The notes under the pieces are model-generated. The model saw nothing but the letters and a program-made list of their open reading frames with translations, searched no databases and was not told where the DNA came from. Shown here piece after piece: positions 1-10,693 of a stretch of DNA of 64,000 nt; positions within the stretch are counted from its first letter, which is position 1; each line of letters starts with the position of its first letter. The position numbers were made by a program, and so were the translations under genes. The DNA comes from Mermis nigrescens (taxonomy: Eukaryota > Nematoda > Enoplea > Mermithida > Mermithidae): positions 2,085,434-2,149,433 of the forward strand of contig JAVLUZ010000228.1 in the NCBI GenBank assembly GCA_036768485.1, read 5' to 3'.

Positions 1-281
1 CTAAAATGTTCTATTTGAACTCCAGATTTATAAATATTCAAATTAAAAAAATTAAGAAATCAAATATAACAAAATGGAATGTTTTTTTAATTTTTAGGCA
101 GCCTACATATGTATATATTTATGCTCGTTAAACTGAAAAGTCCTTATTCTGGCTAAGAAATAAAAAATAAGCCAGAAAAATAGGAAAAAACAACTTTTAG
201 TCAAAAACTTGAGCGGTCAAAAAACGTAGACAGTTGCCACGAGAAAACAGTAGTTTTTTAGAAACCGATATGTGTAAGCAC
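1..281 (-). other. Presumed intron of the PLPBP gene
   Basis: AT-rich sequence downstream of the exon donor on the minus strand. No coding similarity to the rest of the YggS fold is seen here, so the next exon lies outside the window. Confidence 0.6.
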
Positions 282-683
282 CTTGAGGCGTTTGTCCTGG
301 TTCAACCGTTGTAAACTATTGTTGAGTAATGTGGCCAAATTTTCCGTATCAACCGTTTCCACGATACTCAAATTCGGGACCTGCGAACAGATTTTGTTAA
401 TTTTATTCGATTGCAAGTTGCCAATAAAGTGCCAACGTATTTCGGGACATTCAGTCAACAGTTTGGGATCAGACGACTTTGAACACAGTTCCTTTACGTA
501 ATTCTCACCAAAATTCCGTTGACCGGCTTTATAAGCGACCAGAATATCGTCGACTGGTTTCGTTTTACTAACGGCTACTAAGCGAGGAAATTTTGTTTTC
601 ACTGAAGAGTCGGCCGACTCAAATGCTCTACCAATGGAGGCTAATATGAAGCGTAAGTTTGCCTCAATGTTGTTGTTGTTCAT
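282..683 (-). CDS. PLPBP: PLP homeostasis protein (PLPBP/YggS family), first coding exon, gene cut by window edge
   Basis: The family binds pyridoxal 5'-phosphate through a Schiff-base lysine and buffers the cofactor in cytosol and mitochondria; it has an alanine-racemase-like TIM barrel but no known enzyme reaction. The exon encodes 134 residues. Seen: the PLP lysine motif VAVSKTKP with Lys40, FGENYVKEL at 58-66, WHFIGNLQSNK at 84-94 and a V-E-T-V-D motif near 109-112, all in the usual order. The start Met at 683 precedes a short Asn-rich leader of normal length. Coding similarity stops after KRLK, where the minus strand reads AAG then gtgctt, a plausible phase-0 splice donor at 281/280. The frame hits a stop just beyond, at 258. 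The remaining half of the barrel must lie left of position 1. Identity is firm; the exact donor is inferred. Confidence 0.93.
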
Positions 684-776
684 TTCTGAATCGAGTTAAA
701 GCCCTAATCGGTACTTTTTTATACCATTATATAGCAAATACCGAGCGTTTAAGTCAGTTTACACAACCCTACAAAC

Positions 777-1777
777 CACATGTGGGCGGGAAGGGGGGTT
801 TAGGGGGTATACACCCTCGAGAAGGCCTAATACCCCCCAATTCAATTTTTGAAATTTGTTTTTGTTTTTTCTCGCAATTTTTTGATGCCAATGGATAGTG
901 CTCGATAAAAAACGTTGAAAAATGGTTTTTATCGCCATACCACCAGTGTTTTTTTTTGTACAAGGTCCGTTTGTACATGTACAAAGATGGTCCCCAAAAG
1001 TCTTTGTACATTTTGTACCTGCAAATTTTTGTGTACTATAATATAGTACAGTAGCGATTTCAGAGCGGTAAAACAGGGTTTTCGATCTTTGGTAGTGTAT
1101 TTTAGCTAATTTCTGGGTTTCTGACGCCAAAAATTACTAAAAATTATCTGAAAACGGCGCGAAGCGCCGAAAAATGTTGACATTTTTCCATTCTAAATGC
1201 AAATTCTGCCATTTTAAAGATATATAGGACAAATAATTTATCAGTTCGGCGCGAAGCGCCGAAAATTTCGGGAATTTTACACCTTTTTACAGTTTTTGTC
1301 TTCCTAAAAATCTTTGTACATTTTGTACACACAAATTTTGGGTACTATAATATGGTACAGCAGCGATTTTAGTGTGGTAAAAACAGAGTTCTTCGACTCT
1401 TCGTAGTGTTTTAGCTAATTTCTGGGTCTCTAAGGGCAAAAATCACTAAGAATCGTCTTAAAACGGCGCGAAGCGCCGAAAAATTTGACATTTTTACTTT
1501 TGAAATGCAATTTCTGCCATTATAAAGATATATAGAACACACAATTACTCATTTCGGCGCGAAGCGCCGAAATTTTCTCGAATTTCAGACCTTTTTTGCA
1601 ATTTTTGTCTTCCCAAAAATCTTTGTACATGTACAAAGACGGTCCCGAAAAAGTCTTTGTACATCGGGAAAAATCTTTGCCGAGTACAAAAAAAAAAACC
1701 GTGCATACCACCATTTTTTGACCTTAGAAAGCTCTTGCACCCTCCAACCCAGAATTTTGGTGCTGCCCACCTATGCC
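777..1777 (-). mobile_element. MITE family A copy, split by a later insertion
   Basis: Family A is a non-coding repeat of about 260 bp with ends like CCATACGTGGGCAGCA and CCACGCCCAGGTGTG, a run of C (or G) near one end, and a core containing CGACGTTTCTCATCGAGCAC and ATCCATTGGCATCAAAAAAT. Here the two halves lie at 777-943 and 1704-1777, separated by a 760-bp element. Other copies are at 13390, 15284, 25315, 32113, 56501 and 57399. Two of those (25315, 32113) have perfect 8-bp target duplications, which suggests mobilisation by a hAT-type transposase. Confidence 0.8.
944..1703. mobile_element. hAT-type MITE, family D, nested in a family A MITE
   Basis: Flanked by the perfect 8-bp duplication CATACCAC (936-943 and 1704-1711). 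The ends are inverted repeats: CAGTG, a T run and GTAC on the left, and GTAC, an A run and CCGTG on the right. The interior holds two tandem copies of a unit of about 320 bp (roughly 1010-1310 and 1311-1640), each with two copies of the palindrome CGGCGCGAAGCGCCG. No coding capacity is visible. Related copies are at 3830-5059 and 54608-55039; the last has a single unit. Confidence 0.85.
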
Positions 1778-2788
1778 TACAACTGGTCTTGGAATGAAGC
1801 GCGAGCTAAATGTACATGTTTCCTTGCTGAAAATATTTGTTAATTTTCAGAAAATATGTTTGGACTTTGTAGGCTAACCTCCCTCAGATAGTAGGTTCAT
1901 ATGAGGGCAGCTTAAAAAGTTTAAGGGATCTAAGGAAGGACTTTAAAAATGTTCTAAGTTTAAGAAAAATGCCGAGAAATCGACGGCGGGAACGTCCTGC
2001 GCTAATTTACGTAATTTTTAAGTATTATTGGCCTTTTGGGACGTCGAGTCTCAGAAAATTTTTTCAGGCCGTCAACATCGTCGGTAATTTCATCGATATA
2101 GTACTATTTGTAGAAAGTTTCTTGCGTTAAAATCACGAGAATGCTAAGCTTCGTGGGTTTTTGTTATCTACAAAGGTAAAACCTGAAAAGTTTCTGTGCT
2201 TCAACGCGAATTATAAGTTTTTATCTGCAATATGAAAACAACTCATTAAGATTTTCGCGCATTCTCGTAAATTTAAAATGCAACAAATTTTAGTGTTTTA
2301 GTATTTTGCATAATTGAAACGATACGAAAACATTGAAAATCTTCGCGCTTTCATGCAGTTCCTGTTGTGAGCACCTTTTTCCACATTTAATTTATATGTG
2401 AATCGAAATTTCGTGATATGGAAAAAAATTTAAGTTTAACTCACATAGTGTCAACTTTTTTTAATGCAAAAATGTAGAAAGGTAAAATATGGCGCCAATC
2501 ACTGCACTTTAATTGACAATCTGCTCTAGGATACTTGACTTAACTAAGATGAAAAATCTGTATTTTCTGCAAATTTAATTATCGTTGGCCTAGATATAAA
2601 ATAAAATTTGCACAGAACACATAAAAAGGAAAAAATTTTTGTCCTTTCACGATAATTATACATGGATCGATTGCCTAAAAAGGCCTAATTTTAAGCTATA
2701 AAATGTAAAATGCGATTAACTTTTCGGTACTTCGCGCAAAAAGTTTTAATGCATCGTGCCAAATTTCTCATTTACAAGGTACTTGCAG
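1778..2788. other. AT-rich stretch without recognised genes
   Basis: No convincing open frame, splice signals or strong repeat structure. Stop codons are dense in all frames. Probably old repeat-derived or intergenic DNA. Confidence 0.5.
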
Positions 2789-3251
2789 GCCCGCATCCAG
2801 GACTTTGTTCCAGCTGGAGGGGGCACGCATGACCAAAATTTGTTAACACAATAGAGGGGACAAAAGCTTGAATTAAAAAAGACGTTTCAAGACTACTAGA
2901 GCTACTCACTTTGTAAATTTTGCTTTCCATGTGCCTTAAATATGGCGAGAATTCAAAGGATCAAATGCTATAAATACAGGAAATCAAGCAGTAAATCATG
3001 CTTCTAGACGTCTATCCGCCTTAATTTTACAAATTTTTTCGGCGCTTCGCGCCAGATTTTTGTTAAAGTCTTAGAAATTTGATGATTTTTCCGCACAAAA
3101 TTGTCGGAAATTCTAATATTTTAAGGAAAATATGACTTCAAAAGTGATTTTATGTAAAAGTATACAATATAAAACACCGAAAAATGCTGTTTCGCGCGTT
3201 AAGGGCAAAATTTTAAACCTGCTTTTGACTTTTTTGGAAAAGTTTGGATAC
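2789..3251. mobile_element. Truncated repeat with CAGGCCCGCATCC terminus
   Basis: The left end CAGGCCCGCATCC resembles the termini of the element at 4282-5014. The right part, from about 3040 (palindrome TCGGCGCTTCGCGCC) to the GGATACCG at 3246, aligns with the right part of the element at 54440-55410. It abuts a decayed hAT transposase without its own right terminus, so it looks like a truncated or recombined copy. Confidence 0.55.
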
Positions 3252-3506
3252 CGTCTCTCTTCCGCTACTGGATGGATCAGAAAGTACAGTAATTCTCGCA
3301 TTTTTCTGCTACCATAAAATGTTCAAAAACTATTTTTTGTAAAGCACAATCTCAAAGCAGTTGGTTATAATAGTGTGACTTTAAAGAATCTGATAAAGGC
3401 TGACGACGATGATAAGGTAGTAGCACAACAAGGCGAAGTAGATGAGGCTAACTTTGATTCAGATGATCTAGATTTTGATTATGAATTATCTGCTTCATCA
3501 GATTGA
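3252..3506 (+). pseudogene. hAT transposase C-terminal remnant with acidic tail
   Basis: One frame of 85 codons broken by a single in-frame TAA at 3315-3317. It reads RLSSATGWIRKYSNSRIFLLP, then the stop, then NVQKLFFVKHNLKAVGYN and an acidic tail (DDDDK, FDSDDLDFDYEL) ending at TGA 3504. This matches the end of the hAT dimerisation domain, whose usual pattern is SSAG-I-x(n)-R-x2-L-x-P-x2-V-x2-L-x-FL-x2-NL. An AATAAA overlaps the stop region (about 3506). The N-terminal part of the transposase is absent. The fragment is too short and broken to be active. Assignment rests on motif recognition. Confidence 0.6.
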
Positions 3507-3829
3507 AATAAAAATTCTGGCTAACACCAATAAATATTTGTTTTAGTTCGATAAAGTGTTAAATAGTACGATTATTCTCTAGCTCATGTATGTACATACA
3601 AAATATTCTAAGAGTACTATTTCCGAGGGTCCAAAAGTACCCTCGGTCCAATCACTGACTGTACCCACATCATATGGAGCATATATGTCTTATATTGTAT
3701 GTACTCATATACTCATAATATATCAATAACAAATCCTCGGTCCCTCGATCCTCGGCCCCGGCCGAGGCGACGATTTCGAAGTTCCTCGGCCTTGGCTGAG
3801 GGAAAAAGACTCTCGTCCGATCCCTAGTT
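3507..3829. mobile_element. Right end of decayed hAT element
   Basis: After the transposase remnant comes AT-rich DNA, then a GC-rich block rich in CCTCGG/CCGAGG (3730-3800), closing with CGATCCCTAG at 3820-3829. Invertebrate hAT elements often end in CTAGGGAT-type inverted repeats, so this is read as the 3' terminus. The matching left end is not seen. Confidence 0.5.
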
Positions 3830-5059
3830 TTTACCACACTAAAATCGCTACTGTACCATACTATAGTACCCTAAAATTTGTGTGTACAAAATGTACAAAA
3901 ATTTTTTGGGAAGACGGAAACTGTAAAAAGGTGTAAAATTCCAATAAATTTTTGGCGCGCGCCGAAATAAGTAATTGTTTGTCCTATATATCTTTAAAAT
4001 GACAGAATTTGCATTTAGATAAAAATGAGGCATGCTGTTAGTATAAAAGAAAAAAGGCGATAAATAGTACACATGTAAAATGTCAAATTTTTCGGCGCTT
4101 CGCGCTATTTTGAACAATTTTTAGTAATTTTTGGCGTCAGAAACTCAGAAATTAGCTAAAATACACTACCAAAGAATGAAAACCCTGTTTTACCACACTA
4201 AAATCACTACTGTACTATAACAGTACACCAAAATTTGCATGTACAAAATGTACAAATACTTTTGGAGACCATCTGTGTACACAGGCCCGTATCCTGTATT
4301 TTATTTCGGGGGGGGGGGGCAAAAATTGTTGAGGCCAGATATCTCGAGAACCATTAGGAGATAGGCGAAAATAAAGACAGTTTTGAACGTATCACTGCGA
4401 GCTCTACACGAGGTTAAGAAAAATTTCATCAAAAAAATTAAAAAAATTTTACTTTATTTCATATTGATATACAGCAAATTTATCATTTAAGCTGATTCCT
4501 CATCACTTAATCGACGAATTATTTTTTATCTCTTGCCTTTATACTTAATCATTGTGCTTTACAGAGAAAAACAATACGGCTAACGAATAATTCGGCGCCA
4601 AGCGCCGAAAAAAATTGATATATTCTGCATGTCAAGTTCAAATTTCATGTTTTCTATGTCATAACTCAAATTTGAGCTGTTTTGAGTGAGCTAGAAGGCA
4701 AAACTATAGCTAAACAATGAATCCGGTGCAAAGCGTTAGAAAAAATTGACATACCCTCTATGTCTAACTCAAATTTGAGCGATTTTCAGCGGTTTAGAAG
4801 ACAAAACCTTACACAAACAATAAATCCGGCGCGAAGCGCCGGAAAATTATGAGTTTAATAGCTCAAAAGTACGCTAAAAACCTGTTTTGGCGGTGTTTCA
4901 GACCCACTTCTCCAATTTTTCATTTTTCCCTTTGGGGGACCCTTGGGAAAAATTAAAAATTTTTCCCATTTTGGGGTGGGGGGCAGGCCCCCCCGCCCCC
5001 TGGATACGGGCCTGTTTGTACATGTATATACAAACGGACCTTGTTCAAAAAAAACACTG
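3830..5059. mobile_element. Family D MITE, inverted copy split by a 733-bp element
   Basis: The two parts (3830-4281 and 5015-5059) align in reverse orientation with the element at 944-1703: TACTATAGTACC, a tract with GGGAAGACGGAAACTG, and the terminal TTCAAAAAAAACACTG. The left end is ragged, directly after the hAT terminus at 3829. One of the SGGCGCGAAGCGCC-type palindromes is mutated (about 3953-3966). Confidence 0.75.
4282..5014. mobile_element. hAT-type MITE with CAGGCCCGTATCC ends, nested in family D
   Basis: Perfect terminal inverted repeats: CAGGCCCGTATCC at 4282 and GGATACGGGCCTG ending at 5014. Flanking 8-mers TGTGTACA (4274-4281) and TTTGTACA (5015-5022) agree at 7 of 8 positions, as expected for an old target duplication. 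A run of G follows the left end and runs of C precede the right end. The interior contains three units of about 110 bp, each with a form of GGCGCGAAGCGCC (near 4591, 4722 and 4827). Non-coding. Confidence 0.85.
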
Positions 5060-5829
5060 GCTTGGTTGGCATTTGTGGAAAATTTTTGGGAATTTTTTTA
5101 GAACATGGTGACCTTCGTGTTTTTTTGTCAAAAATGCTATCCTTTTTCAGTTTTCAATTTGTGGCAACAGCAATTGCTTGTGGATGCAGATTGATGCCAG
5201 ACATGGGCTGGCAAAAATCCAGATTTGCAAATTTTGCGTTTTGGATTTTTGGGGTTTTTGGGGTTTTTTATTGGTTTTTGGTGAGTTTTAGGGGTTTTTG
5301 GTGGGTTTATTCTGATACACACTAGAGTTGTCTGTATACACTTATAAACATTGACATGGCTTACTTTGTGACATAAAAAGGACCCAACATAAAAAATAGG
5401 AAAAGTTCAAAACAAAGCTTTATTCAACTGTCGCTGTGCTGATCATTGATCAGTGATCACATATCCCTATCATCACAATCATCAGTATCCATCATCGTTG
5501 GATCACAAAGCTGATTGGCATTCGTTTTAATGAACACCAGCTTTCAGATTGTATCAGTGCTTAGTGAATTTTTCAATTTCGAATGGGCAAAACCAAAGGT
5601 TGAAAAATTTCGTTCCAATGAGGCCGTTATAAAGGTTATAAAGTTATAAGGAGGCTCGACGCGTCGCCATTGTCAAGTCACGATAATTGATTACCTACCA
5701 GTTTGCCTGTAATTACAAGACACATCATGGGCAGCAAAAATCGTGGATAAACCCACCAAAAAGTGAAAAACCCCAAAAACCCACTCATGACAACCCTTGT
5801 GCACATAGGATTTCATACTTAAAAAACAT
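5060..5829. repeat. Repeat-derived region between MITEs
   Basis: Contains a segment at about 5163-5210 (CAGATTGATGCCAGACATGGGCTGG) that recurs in reverse inside the MULE-like element at 6530-6570. It also holds an inverted pair rich in GGGTTTTTGG/CCAAAAACCC (5215-5325 and 5740-5790), and the palindromic TGATCATTGATCAGTGATCA near 5440. No gene seen. Confidence 0.5.
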
Positions 5830-7083
5830 GGTAGTAATTATTTGCAGTCAACTGCAGGTAATATAGCATACAATGTAAAATTATAAGCAGTAAAAAACCA
5901 GCGGCCTATACTGCAGGTAAGTAGCACCCAACGTAAAATTATATACAGTCAAAAACCAGCGGATTAGACTGCAGGTAATATAGCACACAATGTGATATTA
6001 TATGCAGTCAAGTTGAATGCTTACTGCTATAAGAAGCTGACGCTTTGCTCGCATTTCAACCTGTAGTAGATGGTTTTAGAAGGCACTTTTACTTGAGATG
6101 GTCTGGCAGATTTGCTTCCTCAATAGGGAATGTTTTTGCGCTGCATGGGTAGCAGCTTCAACAGCTGCCCTTCCACCCATTAGCGCATTTTGATGGGCCA
6201 GCGTAAGCTCTGGTCCTGCATGATAGATATTGCGTATCTGTTTCTGTTCTTGTTCTCATTCTGGGAAATTGTTTTGGAAATAAAATGCTTTAAAGTTTAT
6301 TTGACAATGTGAAACAAGGATTCCGAAAAGCATTTGGGAATGTTTCGAATTAGTCTCTGAAGCGTCGGAGGACTGTGACTGAGAGGGGTTATCAATGTCT
6401 TAGGCTTGGGCTTGGTTATGTGCATTCACATTGATGCCAGCGCATGGGCTAAGCCTGAGATACATGGAGCAAATTGTGGAGCGAGCGAAGCAAGCAGAGC
6501 AATTTTCGCTCCATTTATGCCTTAGGCTTAGCCCATGTCTGGCACCAATCTGAATCCGCAAGCAATCCCTAACACCGCATACCATTTTTTCTAGTATCAT
6601 ATGTATCTGCCGTATAATTTTATTTCCACTAAAGTAAAACTATTCCCCAGAATGAGGACAAGAACAGCAACAGATATGCAATATCTATCATGCAAGACCA
6701 GAGCTTACGCTGGCCCATCAAATGCGCTAATGGGTGGACGGGCAGCTGCTGAAGCTGCTACCCATGCAGCACAAAAAAACATTCCCTATTGAGGAAGCAA
6801 ATCTGCCAGACCATCTCAAATAAAAGTGCTTTCTAAAACCATCTACTACAGGTTAAAATGCGAGCAAAGCGCAAGCTTCCCATATCAATAAATATTGAAC
6901 TTGACTGCATATAATATCACATTGTGTGCTATATTACCTGCAGTCTAGGCCACTGGTTTTTGACTGCATATAATTTTACATTGTGTGCTATATTGCCTTC
7001 AGTCTAGGTCGCTGGTTTTTAACCGCATATAATTTTACGTTGTGTGCTATATTACCTGCAGTTGACTGCAGATAATTACTGCC
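5830..7083. mobile_element. MULE-like foldback element with inverted arms of about 440 bp
   Basis: Left arm 5830-6270 and right arm 6640-7083 are near-identical inverted repeats starting GGTAGTAATTATTTGCAG and ending CAGATAATTACTGCC. Each arm tip carries three tandem units of about 60 bp with CTGCAGGTAATATAGCACAC. A second inverted pair lies in the centre (about 6415-6470 and 6505-6570, shared core CATGGGCTAAGCC). Flanks are AAAAAACAT (5821-5829) and AAAAAACAC (7084-7092), a 9-bp duplication with one mismatch. Long arms and 9-bp duplications are typical of Mutator-like elements. No transposase is encoded, so it would be non-autonomous. Confidence 0.82.
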
Positions 7084-7500
7084 AAAAAACACTAATTTTT
7101 TAACACAGGCGCTCTATTTTTAACCTTTTTAGACCTCCCAAAAACGTGGAAAAAGGATGGAAAAAGTGGGGAAAAATTTTTGGTCTGGTCTATAATGTCA
7201 ACCAAATTGCTGGGAAAAAAAGGTGGCCGGGAACATCAATAGAAAAGGAAACATTATAAATAAATCAATCAGTAGGCGTGAAGCGCCTGAAAATTCGGAA
7301 TTTTCCCTTTCTAGAACGCATATTGGAATTTTTGCACTTTACCATATTTTTTGTTTTTTCCTGATAACAACTTTTTCTGCCATTTTAAAGGTCGCCGATT
7401 CCAAAAAATCCATCATTTCGCGCGGAAAACACTGTATCATGAAAATTTTCAACACAAAATATGGAAATCCTATGTATTTAATAACCATTCTTACGTCGAT
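7084..7500. other. Repeat-derived, no gene seen
   Basis: The first 35 bases continue the host repeat interrupted by the MULE-like element; the same text occurs at 10585-10620. The rest is low-complexity AT-rich DNA with GGCGTGAAGCGCC-like motifs. Confidence 0.5.
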
Positions 7501-7690
7501 ATAAGCATCTATACATCGACCTAAGCATCTATACATCGACCTAAGCATCTATACATCGACCTAAGCATCTATACATCGATCTAAGCATCTATACATCAAC
7601 CTAAGCATCTATACATCGACCTAAGCATCTATACATCGACCTAAGCATCCATACATTGACCTGAGCGGAACGACCTCGACCTAAGCAGCT
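7501..7690. repeat. 20-bp minisatellite
   Basis: About eight copies of the unit CTAAGCATCTATACATCGAC, nearly perfect for six, then two degenerate copies ending near CTAAGCAGCT at 7681-7690. The period is not a multiple of three and there is no coding context. Confidence 0.95.
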
Positions 7691-8070
7691 TAAAACACCT
7701 TTTCAGATATACTAAGCCTAAGCCCAAGTATATTAGAAGCAAAGACTTAGATTTTCCTATATCTTATCAAGTATAAAACCGAAAAACATGAAAAAATGAA
7801 AATTTTTTTAAAGTTTTTTTTTAATTTCAAACAGAAAAAAATAATAGGTTCCGCGCAAAATGACTGGTTTTTTTGGAATCACCGACCTTCAAAATGCTAG
7901 AAAAAGTTATTTTAACGAAAAAATAAAAAATTCCGGTACAGTACAAAATACCCCGCATATTTGCATTTCCAAAATTTTTCACAATGTGAATTAAGCCCAA
8001 AACTTCTCTCCACATCTCGAAATTTCGGTTCACAAAAGCCATTAAATATGGAAAAAACAATGCCCTGGAG
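7691..8070. other. AT-rich, no gene seen
   Basis: Contains poly-A/T runs and short repeat fragments. It ends with CCCTGGAG (8063-8070), which is the left target duplication of the next element. Confidence 0.5.
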
Positions 8071-8342
8071 CAGGGGCGGAGTTAGGGGGCGGGGGGGGGC
8101 GGCCCCCCCCCCCCCATCGGCCCAAAAAATGCGCAAAAATTAAGGATTTTTAAGCAATTTTCAGCGATTTTCGGATTAAAACGGCTAATTTTTCCGCCCA
8201 AGTCAGGCTTCCGCCCCCCCCTTAGGTGTACCGCCCACCGTTTTTCTTTTTCCACTTTTTGGTCTATTTGTCAACCAAAATTTTGGGAGATGGAAAAAAT
8301 TTTTGGGCTTGGTTGGCTTTGTGGAAAATTTTTTGTAACGTT

Positions 8343-8858
8343 AAAAATGCGTTTTAGAGAGTTAAAACTTCAAAAATTTTTCGGCGCTTCGCTCCTAATT
8401 GATTTAATTCTTACTCATTAGTAATATTTAAGCCGCGCCGTGCCAATTGCAGCATTTTTATCGACAATCTGGTCTAGAACTTCAATACGATTGAAAATCC
8501 TTATCTTTTGCAAGGATTCGGCTAGTTTTTGTAATGCAAAAATGCGTTTGAGAGGGAAACTACAAAAATTTTTCGGCGCTTCGCGCCAAATTGATTTAAT
8601 TCTAACTTGTTATTAATCTTGCCGCACCGCGTCAATCGCAGCATTTTTATCCACAATTTGATCTAGAACTTTACTACGATTGAAAATCCTCTGCACGGAT
8701 TCGGTTAGTTTTTGTAATGCAAAAATGCGCTTTAGAGAGGTGAAACTACAAAAATTTGATTTAATTCTTACTTGTTATGTTTGAGCCGCGCGGCGCCAAT
8801 TGCAGCATTTTTATCAATAATCTGGTCCTAGAACTCCTCTACGATTGAAAATCTCTAC
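8343..8858. repeat. Tandem units of about 185 bp, continued after the hAT at 10328-10440
   Basis: Each unit has AAAAATGCG-TTTAGAGAG, TTTTTCGGCGCTTCGC, GAGCCGCGC-GCCAATTGCAGCATTTTTAT-like and TGATCTAGAACTT-ACGATTGAAAATC segments. Anchors lie at about 8343, 8538 and 8721, with a fourth at 10345 beyond the inserted hAT. The join across the insertion reads through cleanly. Confidence 0.85.
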
Positions 8859-9589
8859 ATTCTGCATAGGGATGCACCAGGGCCGCCTTTTTGACCGGGG
8901 CCGGGGCCGGGGCCCGGGCCCCGGCGCCGGGGCCGGTACCAGAGACTGGGACCAACCGGGGCCAACTATTTTTGCTATATTCCAGATATACCATGTATAA
9001 ATATGTATTAGGCAAAATGTTACTTATGCAAAACAGCGTCTGGGCAAGTACATGGCATCCGTTCCACATGTATTTCCGAGTTCAATTAATCATCATAGCT
9101 TATATAGGCCAAATTTTTTTCCTGCCATTTAAAAAATTTGGCCCAATTCATGTAACTTGCATCATTACCAGCCGAATTGCTCATGTTTTAGATCAGACAA
9201 ATTAAAAATAGCTCAAACAAGGATAGAAATTTCGCGTGCATAATTTATTATGTTAATGTGTAGTTTTTCAGTCATTTATGGGATGTAATAATATAATAAT
9301 AATAATAATAATAATCCTGAAAAGCAAAAGTTCCATAAATATAGTTCGATCAATCAAAGCACAGCGAATTAGTCTGCCAAACTAGCAAAACGTTAGAGGG
9401 AGTCTATTCTTTTCTTCAACTGAAAGTGATCGATCCATTTTTTATACCTTGAATCTTATCCGAATTGCTATTGTTTAAATTTCTTGTCTGGATGGAACAT
9501 AAAAAATAATTCACGAATTATCTAATTGTACCTATCTTCTCGGAAAACAGCCAATCCAACACAAAGATCATCTTTTGGAATTTCATATG

Positions 9590-9761
9590 AAGGCACGTAG
9601 CTGGCAGTCCTATTTTGGGGAGACCAATACCAATTTCGGGGACTAAGCCTAAAAAGGCCAAAAATAGCACAAAATAACGTTTACAAAGTCCTGTTTTTCC
9701 GATTTTTCTGCATTTTGGGTGGTCCAGCCGGACCCCATTCCCTCCCAGAGCTACGCGCCTG
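9590..9761 (-). mobile_element. hAT-type MITE, family F, nested in the hAT
   Basis: About 170 bp with ends AAGGCACGTAGCTGG and GAGCTACGCGCCTG. It is an inverted relative of the copy at 40716-40876. Flanks TTCATATG and TTCATCCG agree at 6 of 8. Non-coding. Confidence 0.75.
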
Positions 9762-9849
9762 TTCATCCGGCAAACATACCCACAGGAATGTCACAAAATG
9801 TTAAACATATGCTTTTTCCCATGCAGAAGAGAAGGTCGGAACAGAAACG

Positions 9850-10070
9850 GATCCGCTGGACTTTTGGCGAACAAAAATGGAAACTTACCCGGCCCTGGCA
9901 TCACTGGCAAGGAAATATCTAAGCCCCCGCCCACGAGTACTTCGAGTGAACGCTTGTTCAGTACAAGCGGCAATATTTGCTCGGATTCCCGTTCTCGTTT
10001 GCTGCCTGAGCGATTAGAAACGCTAGTGTATTTGGCGAAAAACTTGAAGATTATCGGTTTTGACTATTAA
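9850..10070 (+). pseudogene. hAT transposase C-terminal dimerisation domain, frameshifted
   Basis: The first frame (from 9850) reads DPLDFWRTKMETYPALASLARKYLS. After a frameshift near 9922-9930 the second reads PPTSTSSERLFSTSGNI, then a span with R-x-RLLPERLETLVYLAKNL, ending in a TAA at 10068. These are the hallmark blocks of the hAT C-terminal domain: W, YP-LA-LARKYL, TS-SER-FS-G, L-P-L-L-L-NL. Upstream sequence holds no RNase-H-like core, and MITE F sits where more coding sequence would be expected. Same strand as the host element. Confidence 0.88.
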
Positions 10071-10693
10071 ATTATTGCATCTATAAACGTGAATAAGCGA
10101 AATTTCTGAAATAAAATTTGTGACAAATGTTTTGTTATACATGAATGATATGCACAGGCGATTATGCACGATTTACCCTCAAAATATCGCCAAAATCCGA
10201 ACAAAAAAAGTTGAGATAATTCTTAATAATAGGCTGAAATTTGCGTATTTTTAGCCCCGGCCGGGGCCGGCCTGGCCCCGGCCCGGGCCGGGGCCGGGCC
10301 TGGCCCCGGTGCATCCCTAATTCTGCACAGTTTTTATAGGTAATGCAAAAATGATTTAGAGAGCTAAAATCTCAAAATTTGTTGGCGCTCCGCGCCATTT
10401 GATAAATTATAGTTTTAATTGTCAAAAACGACTTCAGAATTGGCTAAAATGCTTTACTGAAGGGAGGAAATTCAAGTTTCAGCATAAATAACGTATACTG
10501 ATTGTGATATTTCTTGTAGAGCGCGAAATTTTTATTCAAAAAGTGCATCAAACACCGCTATTGCATGTGTACATAAAATTTTCTACTTAAAAAACACTGA
10601 TTTTTCAACACAGGCGCTGCTGGGAATAAAAAAAAACGGTGGTACCGCCTCACGCCCCCTTAGGAAAATCCTGGATCCGCCACTGTCCTGGAG

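Larger units (their letters stand above)
8867..10319 (+). mobile_element. hAT DNA transposon, internally deleted
   Basis: Perfect 8-bp target duplication ATTCTGCA at 8859-8866 and 10320-10327. Termini are TAGGGATGCACC and GGTGCATCCCTA. Just inside both ends are GC-rich blocks of repeated GGGGCCGG (8890-8940 and 10255-10307) that can pair with each other. A transposase C-terminus remains at 9850-10070; the zinc finger and catalytic core are missing. A small MITE has inserted at 9590-9761, and an (ATA)n tract lies at 9288-9314. Defective but structurally well preserved. Confidence 0.93.
8071..10685. mobile_element. hAT-type element with CAGKGGCGGA termini, host of a nested hAT
   Basis: Left end CAGGGGCGGAGTTAGGGGGC; right end CCCCCTTAGGAAAATCC, then TGGATCCGCCACTG at 10672-10685. 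Flanks CCCTGGAG (8063-8070) and TCCTGGAG (10686-10693) match at 7 of 8 bases. Without the 1453-bp hAT at 8867-10319 the element is about 1.15 kb. It consists of G/C-run ends and three to four tandem units of about 185 bp. No coding capacity of its own. Related termini are at 54440 and 12531. Confidence 0.82.

Noticed and set aside
7498..7690. CRISPR-like array
   Set aside because: Uninterrupted 20-bp tandem repeats with no spacers, in eukaryotic DNA.
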